From the NCBI RefSeq assembly GCF_003999975.1, contig NZ_RJAC01000003.1, forward strand, positions 535,285 to 599,284: DNA of 64,000 nucleotides, given 5' to 3'. Each line of letters starts with the position of its first letter. Within the stretch, counting starts at the first letter, position 1. Under the pieces are notes generated by a model. That model did no database searches and was not told where the DNA came from. It worked only from the letters and a program-made list of their open reading frames with translations. Both the position numbers and the translations under genes were made by a program. This document shows positions 37,597 through 48,252 of this stretch, in pieces. The stretch is from Actinoplanes solisilvae. GTDB taxonomy: Bacteria > Actinomycetota > Actinomycetes > Mycobacteriales > Micromonosporaceae.

Positions 37597-38943
37597 ATGA
37601 CGAGGCTTCTCGGAGCGCTCCACGACGACGCCGACCAGACCGACGCCGTACGGGATGGGCAGTCTTCTCTGTCGCGCCATGAGCTGCTGGCCCGTGCCTG
37701 TGCCCTGGCCGCCGAGATCGCCGGCCGTCCGGTCGTCGCCGTCGAAGCCACGCCCACCCTCGACACCGTCGTCACGATCACCGCCGCTCTGCTGGCCGGC
37801 GTCCCCGTCGTGCCGGTCCCGCCCGACGCCGGCGAGCTGGAACGAGCCCACATCCTCACCGATTCAGGCGCCGAGTTGCTGTCCGCCTCCCCGAGGCACG
37901 GCGCCGGCGTCCCCGCCGAACCCGACCCGAGCGCTCCCGCCCTGATCCTCTACACCAGCGGCACCACCGGCCCGCCCAAGGGGGCCGTCATCTCCCGCGC
38001 CGCCCTCGCCGCCGACCTCGACGCCCTGGCCGCCGTCTGGCGGTGGACCCCGGACGACACCCTGGTCCACGGCCTGCCCCTGTTCCACGTCCACGGCCTG
38101 GTCCTCGGCGTCCTTGGCCCGCTCCGCATCGGTTCGCGCCTCGTGCACACCGGCCGACCCACACCCCAGGCGTACGCCGCCACGCCGGGATCCATCTACT
38201 TCGGAGTCCCCACCGTCTGGTCGCGCGTCTGCGCCGCCCCGGCCGAGGCTCGTGAGCTGAGAAGTGCCCGCCTCCTGGTGTCCGGCAGCGCCCCTCTGCC
38301 CGTCCCCGTCTTCGACGACCTCAAGGCGCTGACCGGCCAGGCCCCCGTCGAGCGCTACGGCATGACCGAAACCCTGATCACGGTGAGCGCGCGGGCCGAC
38401 GGTGAACGCCGCCCCGGCCACGTCGGCCTGCCCGTCCCCGGCGTCGAGACCCGCGTGGTCGACGACTCCGGCGCTCCGGCCGAGCCGGGCACGATAGGCC
38501 ACCTGCAGGTGCGGGGCGCCACCCTGTTCGACGGCTACCTGCGTACCGGCCGCCCCGAGACCCCCGACGGCTGGTACGTCACCGGCGACGTCGCCACGAT
38601 CGGCGAGGACGGCTGGCACCGCATCGTCGGCCGCGCCTCCACCGACCTCATCAAGACCGGCGGCTACCGGGTCGGCGCGGGCGAGGTCGAAGACGCGCTG
38701 CTCCTGCATCCGGCGGTGCGCGAGGCGGCCGTCATCGGCACCCCGCACCCCGATCTGGGCGAGCAGATCACCGCGTACGTCGTGGCGGGCGGGCCGACCG
38801 AGAAGGAGCTGATCGACTTCGTGGCCGACCGCCTGGCCGCCCACAAGCGTCCCCGGTCGGTTCATCTGGTCGACACCCTGCCGCGCAACGCGATGGGCAA
38901 GGTCCAGAAGGCGGCGCTCAAGCCCCGATCCGGCCGAATCTGA
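37597..38943 (+). CDS. AMP-dependent acyl-CoA synthetase (malonyl-CoA synthetase-like)
   Basis: A 448-residue ANL-superfamily enzyme that forms an acyl-AMP and then an acyl-CoA. The P-loop is ILYTSGTTGPPKGAVIS near residue 117. LPLFHVHGLVLGVLG, VERYGMTETL and WYVTGDVATIGEDGWHRIVG follow, and the catalytic Lys is in NAMGKVQK near the end. The HVHGL element and compact size suggest a MatB-like dicarboxylate substrate. The 3' end overlaps the convergent NlpC/P60 gene by 26 bp. The TetR gene upstream may control it. Confidence 0.88.
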   Translation: MTRLLGALHDDADQTDAVRDGQSSLSRHELLARACALAAEIAGRPVVAVEATPTLDTVVTITAALLAGVPVVPVPPDAGELERAHILTDSGAELLSASPRHGAGVPAEPDPSAPALILYTSGTTGPPKGAVISRAALAADLDALAAVWRWTPDDTLVHGLPLFHVHGLVLGVLGPLRIGSRLVHTGRPTPQAYAATPGSIYFGVPTVWSRVCAAPAEARELRSARLLVSGSAPLPVPVFDDLKALTGQAPVERYGMTETLITVSARADGERRPGHVGLPVPGVETRVVDDSGAPAEPGTIGHLQVRGATLFDGYLRTGRPETPDGWYVTGDVATIGEDGWHRIVGRASTDLIKTGGYRVGAGEVEDALLLHPAVREAAVIGTPHPDLGEQITAYVVAGGPTEKELIDFVADRLAAHKRPRSVHLVDTLPRNAMGKVQKAALKPRSGRI

Positions 38944-39370
38944 CCTGGTTCCGCGACCAGATCGGCGCGAGCTTGACCCGGTCCCCGGGCTTGGGCGCGT
39001 GCCACACCCGGCCGCCCCCGGCGTAGACCGCCACGTGGTAGGCGCGTCCGCCGGCCAGCCAGAACACCAGGTCGCCCGGACGTGCCGCCGGCGGGGAGAC
39101 CTTACGGGCCGCGCGATACTGGGCCTGCGCCGTACGGGGCAGGGTGATGCGGACCTGCGCGTACGCGAAACCGGTGAGCCCGGAGCAGTCGAAGGCGCCC
39201 GGTCCGTGGGAGCCGTGCTTGTAGGGCTTGCCCTGCTGAGCGCGGGCCGCCGCGACGATCTGGTTGCCCCGCACGGTGGTGACCGCCTGGGCGGGTGCGG
39301 GAAGCAGCGTGCCGAAGACGACCGCCGTCAGGATCACGAGCAGGGAGCGGCGAAAGAGATGGAAAGACAA
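38918..39370 (-). CDS. Secreted NlpC/P60 peptidoglycan hydrolase
   Basis: A 150-residue exported endopeptidase. Residues 1-30 form a signal peptide (basic start, hydrophobic core, PAQA cleavage). The catalytic Cys is in FDCSGLTGFAY near residue 61, the His in YHVAVYAGGG near 112, and the third residue is in VWHAPKPG. It cleaves peptide stems in the wall. The start is an unusual TTG at 39370, supported by GAGG about 8 bp upstream. The riboswitch at 39382-39495 lies directly in front, so expression should follow cyclic di-AMP level. Confidence 0.88.
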   Translation of the reverse strand: MSFHLFRRSLLVILTAVVFGTLLPAPAQAVTTVRGNQIVAAARAQQGKPYKHGSHGPGAFDCSGLTGFAYAQVRITLPRTAQAQYRAARKVSPPAARPGDLVFWLAGGRAYHVAVYAGGGRVWHAPKPGDRVKLAPIWSRNQVRFGRIGA

Positions 39371-39381
39371 GACGATCCTCG

Positions 39382-39495
39382 GTCCTTCAACCGCCTGCGA
39401 GGTTAGCTGTCGGGTTGGGCTTGAAGGCAGCCCGCCGCTCGCGCGACTTCACCCCAGAAACGTGGTTCCCCCGTTCCCGCCCACTGAAGCTTTCC
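39382..39495 (-). ncRNA. c-di-AMP riboswitch (ydaO-yuaA type)
   Basis: Read on the minus strand, the 3' signature CCCGACAGCTAACCTCGCAGG is the hallmark of this class (key part CCGACAGCTAACCTCG). Upstream blocks GGGGGAACCA and TGGGGTGAAG are also present in the right order. The outer stem pairs CTTCAG (39489-39484) with TTGAAG (39390-39385). It ends 12 bp before the TTG of the secreted NlpC/P60 gene; cell-wall hydrolases are known targets of this riboswitch class in actinobacteria. Confidence 0.9.
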
Positions 39496-39838
39496 GATCG
39501 GTGTCAGGTCGGGCCACCCTCGGTGGGCGGGACTCGGCGTCCCGGGCGGCACGAGATGACGATCGGCCGGGTCCGGCGATCCGCGAACCTTCCACCCCGC
39601 CCCGGCCGCAACACGTGTCACGGATCGGATTCCGCGTCGGAAGTCGTACCGGACATCGGGGTTGCACGGTGGGTAATCGGCGCGATATCGGGCGCGTTCC
39701 CGCGTGAGGCTAGTCACCGAATTTGTCCGGCTTTGCCGGCCCGTCAGATCACTCACGGCAACTTAAGGCATCTCTTAGGTAGCTGTTGACATTGGACCCC
39801 CGGCAGGAGAGATTGCAGCGCAATCCGGGAGGTGCAGC
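39496..39838. other. Intergenic region between riboswitch and cox operon
   Basis: Holds the promoter region for the riboswitch transcript (minus) and for coxM (plus). A TTGACA at 39786-39791 is a candidate -35 for coxM, and an inverted repeat lies at 39811-39825. No gene seen. Confidence 0.5.
39811..39825. promoter_or_regulatory. Inverted repeat in coxM leader
   Basis: GATTGC and GCAATC flank AGC, 13 bp before the coxM GTG and just upstream of its GGGAGG ribosome-binding site. It could be an operator, perhaps for the LysR-type regulator at 48253, or an RNA hairpin. Confidence 0.45.
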
Positions 39839-40714
39839 GTGCAGGTGCCGGCTCCGTTCGAATACGAACGTGCCACCAGTGTGGACCAGGCAATCGGCCT
39901 GTTGGAACGTTTGGGCAGCTCAGCGCGGTTGGTGGCGGGCGGGCACAGCCTGCTGCCCATGATGAAGCTGCGGCTGGCCAACTTCGAGTATCTGATCGAC
40001 ATCAACCCGCTGCACGCCGAGCTGGGCTACATCCGCTCGGGGTCCGACGAGGTACGCATCGGGGCGCTGACCCGCCACCGTGAGCTGCTCGAGAGCGACG
40101 AGCTGGCCGCCGCGTTCCCGATCTTCCGGGACGCCGAGCGGGTCATCGCCGACCCCGTGGTCCGTAACCGGGGCACGCTGGGCGGCTCGCTGTGCCAGGC
40201 CGACCCGTCCGAAGACCTGTCCGCGGTGTGCACGACGCTCGACGCGAGCTGCGTGATCCGGGGTCCGGGCGGCGCCGAGCGGGTCGTGACGATGAAGGAG
40301 TTCCACGTCGGGCCCTACGAGACGGCGGTCGGCGACGGCGAGATGCTCACCGAGATCCGCCTGCCGCTGCGTTCCGGCGGCGGCAGCGCGTACGAGAAGG
40401 TCGAACGCCGCGCCGGTGACTGGGCCGTGGTGTCGGCCGGTGCCGCGGTGTGGCTCGCCGCCGACGGCACGATCGCCGACGCGCGCGTGGGTCTGGCCGC
40501 GGTCGGGCCGAACACGACCGGCATCCCCGAGATCTCGGCCGCGCTGCGCGGGCACGAACCCGCCGAGGAGCTTTACCAAGAGGCCGGCGCGATCGCGGCG
40601 CGCAGCTGCGACCCGGCCACCGACACGCGGGGCAGCGCCGACTACAAGCGCCACCTCGCCGACGAGCTGACCCGGCGAACGCTGCGCAAGGCCGTGCAAC
40701 GGGCGAGGAGCTGA
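39839..40714 (+). CDS. coxM: Carbon monoxide dehydrogenase medium (FAD) subunit
   Basis: A 291-residue flavoprotein subunit that passes electrons from the iron-sulfur subunit to the quinone pool. The FAD-binding motifs are AGGHSLLPMMKLRL (about 32-45) and NRGTLGGSLCQADPSEDL near residue 108, and the C-terminal CO_deh_flav_C part follows. The GTG start has GGGAGG directly upstream. First gene of the M-S-L order typical of form I CO dehydrogenase. Confidence 0.93.
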   Translation: MQVPAPFEYERATSVDQAIGLLERLGSSARLVAGGHSLLPMMKLRLANFEYLIDINPLHAELGYIRSGSDEVRIGALTRHRELLESDELAAAFPIFRDAERVIADPVVRNRGTLGGSLCQADPSEDLSAVCTTLDASCVIRGPGGAERVVTMKEFHVGPYETAVGDGEMLTEIRLPLRSGGGSAYEKVERRAGDWAVVSAGAAVWLAADGTIADARVGLAAVGPNTTGIPEISAALRGHEPAEELYQEAGAIAARSCDPATDTRGSADYKRHLADELTRRTLRKAVQRARS

Positions 40715-40719
40715 ACTTC

Positions 40720-41216
40720 ATGCAGGTCACGATGATCGTCAACGATGTCGAGGTCACCCGCGAGATCGAGGGCCGGCTGCTGCTCGTGCACTTCCTGCGC
40801 GACACGCTCGGCCTGACCGGCACGCACTGGGGCTGCGACACCAGCAACTGCGGCACGTGCGTGGTGTGGCTCGACGGCGAGCCCGTCAAGTCATGCACCG
40901 TGCTCGCCGCGATGGCCGGCGGGCACGAGGTGCGTACGGTCGAGGGGTTGGCCAAGGGGGCCGAGCTCGACCCGATTCAGCAGGGCTTCATGCAGTGTCA
41001 CGGTCTGCAGTGCGGTTTCTGCACGCCGGGCATGATGATGACCTGCCGGGCGCTGCTCGACAAGAATCCCGACCCGACCGACGCCGAGATCCGCGAGGCG
41101 ATCTCCGGCCAGATCTGCCGGTGTACGGGCTACTCGACGATCGTGCGCTCGGTGCGCTGGGCTTCCGTGCATGAAGCCGCCGAGGCGCTGAAGAACGAAG
41201 AGGCGGGGGCCCAGGC

Positions 41217-41220
<4 letters not shown>
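40720..41220 (+). CDS. coxS: Carbon monoxide dehydrogenase small (2Fe-2S) subunit
   Basis: A 166-residue iron-sulfur subunit. The N-terminal plant-type cluster is in GCDTSNCGTC with its last Cys in SCTVLAA; the C-terminal cluster is in CHGLQCGFCTPGM and QICRCTGYSTI. The ATG at 40720 is preceded by GAGGAG. The stop overlaps the coxL start by 4 bp. It relays electrons between the molybdenum site and FAD. Confidence 0.95.
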
Positions 41221-43610
<2,390 letters not shown>

Positions 43611-43618
43611 GGTAACCC

Positions 43619-44596
43619 ATGCTGGTATCGGAACGCGCTCGCGAGCTCACCGTCTCGCGCCGCCCGTTCGTGCACGCCACCGTCGTCCGCGCCCAGGAAC
43701 CCACCTCGGCGCGGGCCGGTGACGACGCGGTCATCCTCGCCGACGGCTCCATCGAAGGATTCGTCGGCGGGGTGTGTGCCGAGAGCTCCGTACGGGCGGC
43801 GGCGCTCGACTCACTCAAGGACGGCAACACCGTGCTGCTGCGGGTGCTGCCCGACGACGGCGCGGCCTTCCCGGAGACGCCGGGCGCGCTGGTCGTGGTC
43901 AACCCTTGCCACTCCGGCGGGGCGATCGAGATCTTCCTGCGGCCGGTGCTGCCCCGGCCACTGCTGAGCGTGGCGGGAAGCACGCCGATCGCGCGCGCGG
44001 TGACAGAACTCGCGACGTTCCTCGACTTCGACGTGGTGCCGGGAAGTGAAGGCACGTCGGCGGTCGTGGTGGCGGGACTCGGGCGCGATGAGGAGCGGGC
44101 TATTCGGGCGGCGCTCGACGCCGGGGTGCCGTACATCGCACTGGTGGCCGGGCGGCGAAGGGCCGCGGTCGTGCTCGACGGCATGGGACTGACCGACGCG
44201 GAGCGGGCGCGGGTGCGGCCACACGCGGGGCTCGAGATCGGGGCGCGGAGCCCGAAGGAGATCGCGCTGGCCATCCTGGCCGAGGTAGTGCGCGAGATCC
44301 GCGTCAACGGGCTCACGGCGGCCCCAGCACACCCCGGCGACTTTTCCACAGTTGCGCCCCGTCCACAGGCGAACCACAAGATCTTGCCCCTCGCGACGAC
44401 AATGACTGGCGGGGGATCCCCCAGGGAGGGTGGGGTCGGTTCTGGGGGTGATCATGAGGCGGCGCCGCGGCGGGCTGTCGACCCGGTTTGTGACATGACC
44501 GTTCTCGTCGACGACGACACACCGCACGCGGTCGTCGACGGACAGGACTACTGGTTCTGCCGAGTGGGCTGCCGCGACACCTTCGTGGCGGCCTAG
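43619..44596 (+). CDS. XdhC/CoxI family maturation factor fused to a YHS domain
   Basis: A 325-residue protein. The N-terminal XdhC_CoxI domain (RPFVHATVVRAQEPTSARAGD, then GGVCAESSVR) and the C-terminal XdhC Rossmann part (VVAGLGRDEERAIRAAL, YIALVAGRRR) are known to insert or sulfurate the molybdenum cofactor. After a loose Gly/Pro-rich linker, residues about 275-325 form a YHS domain: DPVCDMTVLVDDDTPHAVV and YWFCRVGCRDTFVA. YHS domains bind metals, so copper delivery to the Mo-Cu site is a reasonable idea, not a proven one. Confidence 0.85.
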   Translation: MLVSERARELTVSRRPFVHATVVRAQEPTSARAGDDAVILADGSIEGFVGGVCAESSVRAAALDSLKDGNTVLLRVLPDDGAAFPETPGALVVVNPCHSGGAIEIFLRPVLPRPLLSVAGSTPIARAVTELATFLDFDVVPGSEGTSAVVVAGLGRDEERAIRAALDAGVPYIALVAGRRRAAVVLDGMGLTDAERARVRPHAGLEIGARSPKEIALAILAEVVREIRVNGLTAAPAHPGDFSTVAPRPQANHKILPLATTMTGGGSPREGGVGSGGDHEAAPRRAVDPVCDMTVLVDDDTPHAVVDGQDYWFCRVGCRDTFVAA

Positions 44597-44599
44597 CCG

Positions 44600-45163
44600 A
44601 TGGGCGTCACCGGTCTGGTGCTGGCGGCCGGCGGCTCCCTGCGGCTGGGCGAGGCGAAACAGCTTCTGCCCTTCCGCGGCCGCACCCTGCTCGACGCCAC
44701 CCTCGACCTGGCCCGTTCCTGCGACTTCGACCAGCTTCTGGTGACCCTGGGCGGTTCAGCGGCGACCGTACGCGAGAGGGTCGACCTGACCGGCTGCACC
44801 GTGGTCGAGAATCCGGCGTACTCGTCCGGTTGTGGCTCCTCGATCAGTTCCGGAGTCGCCGCCGCGACCGGCGACTCCCTCGTGCTTCTCCTGGGCGATC
44901 AGCCCGGCGTGCGCCGCGCCGACGTTCTCTCGCTGACGAGCGCCCCAACCCCCATGGCCGTCTGCCGCTACGACGACGGTCCGGGCCACCCGTTCCTGTT
45001 CCGCCGTCCCGTGTTCGCGGCGCTGACCGACCTGCACGGCGACAAGGCCGTCTGGAAGCTGCTGCACTCCGGCGTGTTCCCCGTGACCGAGGTGCCGGTC
45101 GACGGCCCGGTCCCGGTCGACGTCGACACGCACGCCGACTACGAAAGGCTGCTCGCCCAGTGA
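44600..45163 (+). CDS. MobA-like NTP transferase (MocA type)
   Basis: A 187-residue nucleotidyltransferase. LVLAAGGSLRLGEAKQLLPF at the start is the MobA/MocA signature, and LVLLLGDQPGVR is the metal-binding region. It probably transfers CMP to molybdopterin to give the dinucleotide cofactor used by CoxL. It starts 4 bp after the XdhC-YHS gene and overlaps coxD by 4 bp. Confidence 0.9.
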   Translation: MGVTGLVLAAGGSLRLGEAKQLLPFRGRTLLDATLDLARSCDFDQLLVTLGGSAATVRERVDLTGCTVVENPAYSSGCGSSISSGVAAATGDSLVLLLGDQPGVRRADVLSLTSAPTPMAVCRYDDGPGHPFLFRRPVFAALTDLHGDKAVWKLLHSGVFPVTEVPVDGPVPVDVDTHADYERLLAQ

Positions 45164-46020
45164 AGTCAGCCTCCGACGTCGAACGCCGCCTCGACGCTGT
45201 CGACTACCTCGTCGACGACGGCCTCGCCACCGCCGTCTATCTCGCGCTGCGTCTCGGCAAGCCGCTGCTGCTCGAAGGCGAACCCGGCGTCGGCAAGACC
45301 GCCGCGGCCAAGGCGCTCGCGGCCGCGCTGGACACCCCGCTGATCCGGCTGCAGTGCTACGAGGGCCTGACCGCCGGCGAGGCCCTCTACGAGTGGAACT
45401 ACCAGCGGCAACTCCTCGCGATCCGGCTGGCCGAGGCCCGCCAGGAGAAGCTGACCGACGCTGACCTGTTCACCGCCGAGTTCCTGCAGGACAGGCCGAT
45501 CCTGCAAGCCGTACGCCACCCCGGGCCGACGCCCCCGGTGCTGCTCATCGACGAGATCGACCGCGCCGACGACGAATTTGAGGCGCTGCTGTTCGAATTC
45601 CTCGGCGAGGCCGCGATCACGATCCCCGAGCTGGGCACCTTCACCGCCGCCCAACCGCCGATCGTGGTGCTCACCTCCAACCGCAGCCGCGACCTGCACG
45701 ACGCGCTGCGCCGCCGCTGCCTGTACCACTGGATCGAGTTCCCCACCCCGTCAAAGGCCGCCGAGATCGTACGCCGTACGGTCCCGGGCGCCTCTGAACC
45801 GCTGATCCGCGACGCCGCCGAGTTCATCGGACGCGTACGCAACCTCGAGCTCGACAAGGCGCCCGGCCTGGCCGAAACCATCGACTGGGTGTCGGCCCTG
45901 TCCGCGCTCGGCGTCACCGACCTCACCGACGCCGCCGTGATCAGCACCCTCGGCACCATCGCCAAGACCCCCGACGACCGGACCACCGTGGCCCTGGCCG
46001 TCACTCAGGAGAACCCATGA
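45160..46020 (+). CDS. coxD: CoxD-type MoxR AAA+ ATPase
   Basis: A 286-residue AAA+ protein. Walker A is [14 protein letters not shown] near residue 42 and Walker B is PPVLLIDEIDRADDEFE near 125; VVLTSNRSRDLHDALRRRCLY is sensor I and the arginine finger. CoxD-type ATPases help assemble the copper-molybdenum centre. GTG start overlapping the mocA-like stop; the stop overlaps coxG. With the VWA protein CoxE it forms the usual MoxR-VWA pair. Confidence 0.93.
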   Translation: MKSASDVERRLDAVDYLVDDGLATAVYLALRLGKPLLLEGEPGVGKTAAAKALAAALDTPLIRLQCYEGLTAGEALYEWNYQRQLLAIRLAEARQEKLTDADLFTAEFLQDRPILQAVRHPGPTPPVLLIDEIDRADDEFEALLFEFLGEAAITIPELGTFTAAQPPIVVLTSNRSRDLHDALRRRCLYHWIEFPTPSKAAEIVRRTVPGASEPLIRDAAEFIGRVRNLELDKAPGLAETIDWVSALSALGVTDLTDAAVISTLGTIAKTPDDRTTVALAVTQENP

Positions 46021-46970
46021 AGATCACCAGCGAGTTCACGGTGCACACCCCGATCGACCGCGCCTGGGAGGTGCTGACCGACCTGCCCGGCATCGCGCCG
46101 TGCCTGCCCGGGGCCCAGCTCACCGGCGTCGACGGCGACGTCTACCAGGGCAAGGTCAAGGTCAAGGTCGGGCCGGTGATCTCGGACTTCGCCGGGACGG
46201 CCCGCTTCACTGAGAAGGACGACGCGGCGTACCGGGCCGTCATCGACGCCAAGGGCCGTGACGCGCGCGCCGGCGGCAACGCGTCGGCGCTGGTCACAGC
46301 CGTGCTGGCCCCGGCCGGCGAGGCCACGCTGGTCACCGTCGACACCGATCTGAGGATCAGCGGGAAGCTGGCCCAGTTCGGCAGCGGCATGATCAAGGAG
46401 ATCTCCAACAAGCTGCTGGCCCAGTTCGTCACCAACCTCGAAGCGAAACTGGCCACCGAGACCGCCGAAGCCCCGGCCGCCGAAGCCCCGGCCACCGAGA
46501 CCCCCGCGGCCGCTGATGCCGGTGAGCCGGTCGCCGCAGCGACAACCCTGTCGGCCGCGGCGGTCGAGACCGTTCCCGCGACGGCCGCAGTCGTGGCCCC
46601 CGGTCCGCCGGCCGCGAAACCCGACGCGGAGTCGCCGAGCCCCGCCTCGCTCACGGCCGACCTGGTTCCCGCGGACTCCGGCGCGGCCGAACCGGCCACC
46701 CCCGCCGTCGCCGGCAGCGAGCCCTTGGCCGCCTCCACCACCACGGCGCCCGCCGGAGCCACCGCGCCGCCCGCGACCACCACCCCGCCGGCTCCGGCCA
46801 CCGCCGCGCCCCGCTCCGCCGCCCCGGCGGCCACGGCCACCGATGAGGAACCCGAAGCGCTCGACCTGCTCGCGGTAGCCGGTGGCTCCATCTACAAACG
46901 ACTCGTCCCGGTGGCCGTCGGCGTGGTCGTGGTCGTCGGCGTCATCGTGTGGCTCGTTGCCCGCGGCTGA
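46017..46970 (+). CDS. coxG: CoxG family protein with C-terminal membrane anchor
   Basis: A 317-residue protein. The N-terminal 150 residues are a SRPBCC/CoxG domain (KITSEFTVHTPIDRAWEVLT, LPGIAPCLPGAQL, KVKVKVGPVISDFAGTARF). A long Ala/Pro/Thr-rich linker (about 150-285) follows, and one hydrophobic helix (about 298-315) ends the protein. CoxG is thought to tether CO dehydrogenase to the membrane; the long linker plus tail helix here fit that idea well. Confidence 0.9.
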   Translation: MKITSEFTVHTPIDRAWEVLTDLPGIAPCLPGAQLTGVDGDVYQGKVKVKVGPVISDFAGTARFTEKDDAAYRAVIDAKGRDARAGGNASALVTAVLAPAGEATLVTVDTDLRISGKLAQFGSGMIKEISNKLLAQFVTNLEAKLATETAEAPAAEAPATETPAAADAGEPVAAATTLSAAAVETVPATAAVVAPGPPAAKPDAESPSPASLTADLVPADSGAAEPATPAVAGSEPLAASTTTAPAGATAPPATTTPPAPATAAPRSAAPAATATDEEPEALDLLAVAGGSIYKRLVPVAVGVVVVVGVIVWLVARG

Positions 46971-48231
46971 GCTTCCCTCCGGCGCGGCGCCCCGGCACCC
47001 CGGCCTGGGCAGCCCGCCGTCGGCCCGGCCGGTGCTGCTCCGTGGCACCGACCGGGCCGCCCTAGCCGTGGCCCTGGTCGACCGCTTGCGTCATGCGGGC
47101 CTGCCCACCGGCCTCACCGAGACCGGCGACCTCGTTCATGCCCTCGAAGTCAGCCCGCCGCTGAGCGTCGACGCCCTCTACTGGACCGCCCGCGTGGCCC
47201 TGGTCCGTCGCCAGCCCGACATCGCCACCTTCGACGAGGTTTTCGCCGCGGTCTTCGACGACGCCCCACCCCTGCCGCTGACCCGGGCGGCCCATCCACC
47301 CGCGGCGCGCCGTGACGACGTACACGTGCCTGTCCCCGCCGGAGCCGACGACGTGGCCGACGGCGGCGGCCTCCCATGGGCGACGCTGCCGCCCGTCGTG
47401 GCCCCCGCCGACTCGGCCGACGACGCCCCGCACACCCCCGACCGCCGCCCGAGCGCCCTGGCCGCCCTCGCCGAGCTCCCGTTCGAAGACCTCGACCCGG
47501 CCCAGACCGAACTGCTCGGCGAGGCCCTGCGAGCCACCCTCACCCGCTGGCCGACCCGCCGGACCCGCCGCCACACCGCCGACCCTTCCGGCCGCCGCGT
47601 CGCGCTGCGCCCGACCGTCGCGCGCGCCCGGCGCACGGGATGGGAACCTGCCACCCTCGTGCGCGAACGGCCCGTGCGCCGGCCCCGCCGCGCCGTGCTG
47701 CTCTGCGACGTCAGCGAGTCGATGCGCGCCCAGGCCACGGCCTACCTGCACCTGATGCGGGCCTTCACCCTGGTGGCCGACGCCGAGGTCTTCGCGTTCG
47801 CGACCACGCTCACCCGCCTGACGCCGGCGCTGCGCCACAGCAACGCCACCGAGGCCATCAATCGCGCTACCGCCCAGGTCACCGACCGCTTCGGCGGTAC
47901 GAGGATCGCCACGAACCTGGCCGCCGTGCTCGACTCCCATCACGGCAACACCCTGCGCGGCGCCCTGGTCATCATCGCCTCCGACGGCTGGGACAGCGAC
48001 CCGCCCGACCGCATGACCGCCGCCATGTCCCGCCTGCGCCGCCGCGCCTACCGCCTGCTGTGGCTCAACCCGCGCGCCGGCGCCCCCGGTTTCGCCCCGC
48101 GGGTGGCCGGCATGGCCGCCGCGCTCCCGTTCTGCGACCGCCTGCTCCCCGCGGCGACCTTCCACGACCTGACCCGCGCCGCCCACCTGCTGCAAGACCT
48201 CGGGCTCGGTAGCGAACGAGGATCTGCCTGA
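46957..48231 (+). CDS. coxE: CoxE-type VWA-domain protein
   Basis: A protein of about 424 residues with a C-terminal VWA domain. RRAVLLCDVSESMRAQATAY holds the DxSxS metal site, and IIASDGWDSDPPDRM is the late VWA block. The N-terminal part resembles CoxE proteins (VDRLRHAGLPTGLTETGDLV). It partners the CoxD ATPase in active-site maturation. The start is uncertain: TTG at 46957 overlaps coxG by 14 bp; ATG 46882 is inside coxG and GTG 47032 would shorten it. Confidence 0.82.
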   Translation: MPAAELPSGAAPRHPGLGSPPSARPVLLRGTDRAALAVALVDRLRHAGLPTGLTETGDLVHALEVSPPLSVDALYWTARVALVRRQPDIATFDEVFAAVFDDAPPLPLTRAAHPPAARRDDVHVPVPAGADDVADGGGLPWATLPPVVAPADSADDAPHTPDRRPSALAALAELPFEDLDPAQTELLGEALRATLTRWPTRRTRRHTADPSGRRVALRPTVARARRTGWEPATLVRERPVRRPRRAVLLCDVSESMRAQATAYLHLMRAFTLVADAEVFAFATTLTRLTPALRHSNATEAINRATAQVTDRFGGTRIATNLAAVLDSHHGNTLRGALVIIASDGWDSDPPDRMTAAMSRLRRRAYRLLWLNPRAGAPGFAPRVAGMAAALPFCDRLLPAATFHDLTRAAHLLQDLGLGSERGSA

Positions 48232-48252
48232 CGGGGCGGCCGAGCATCGTGC

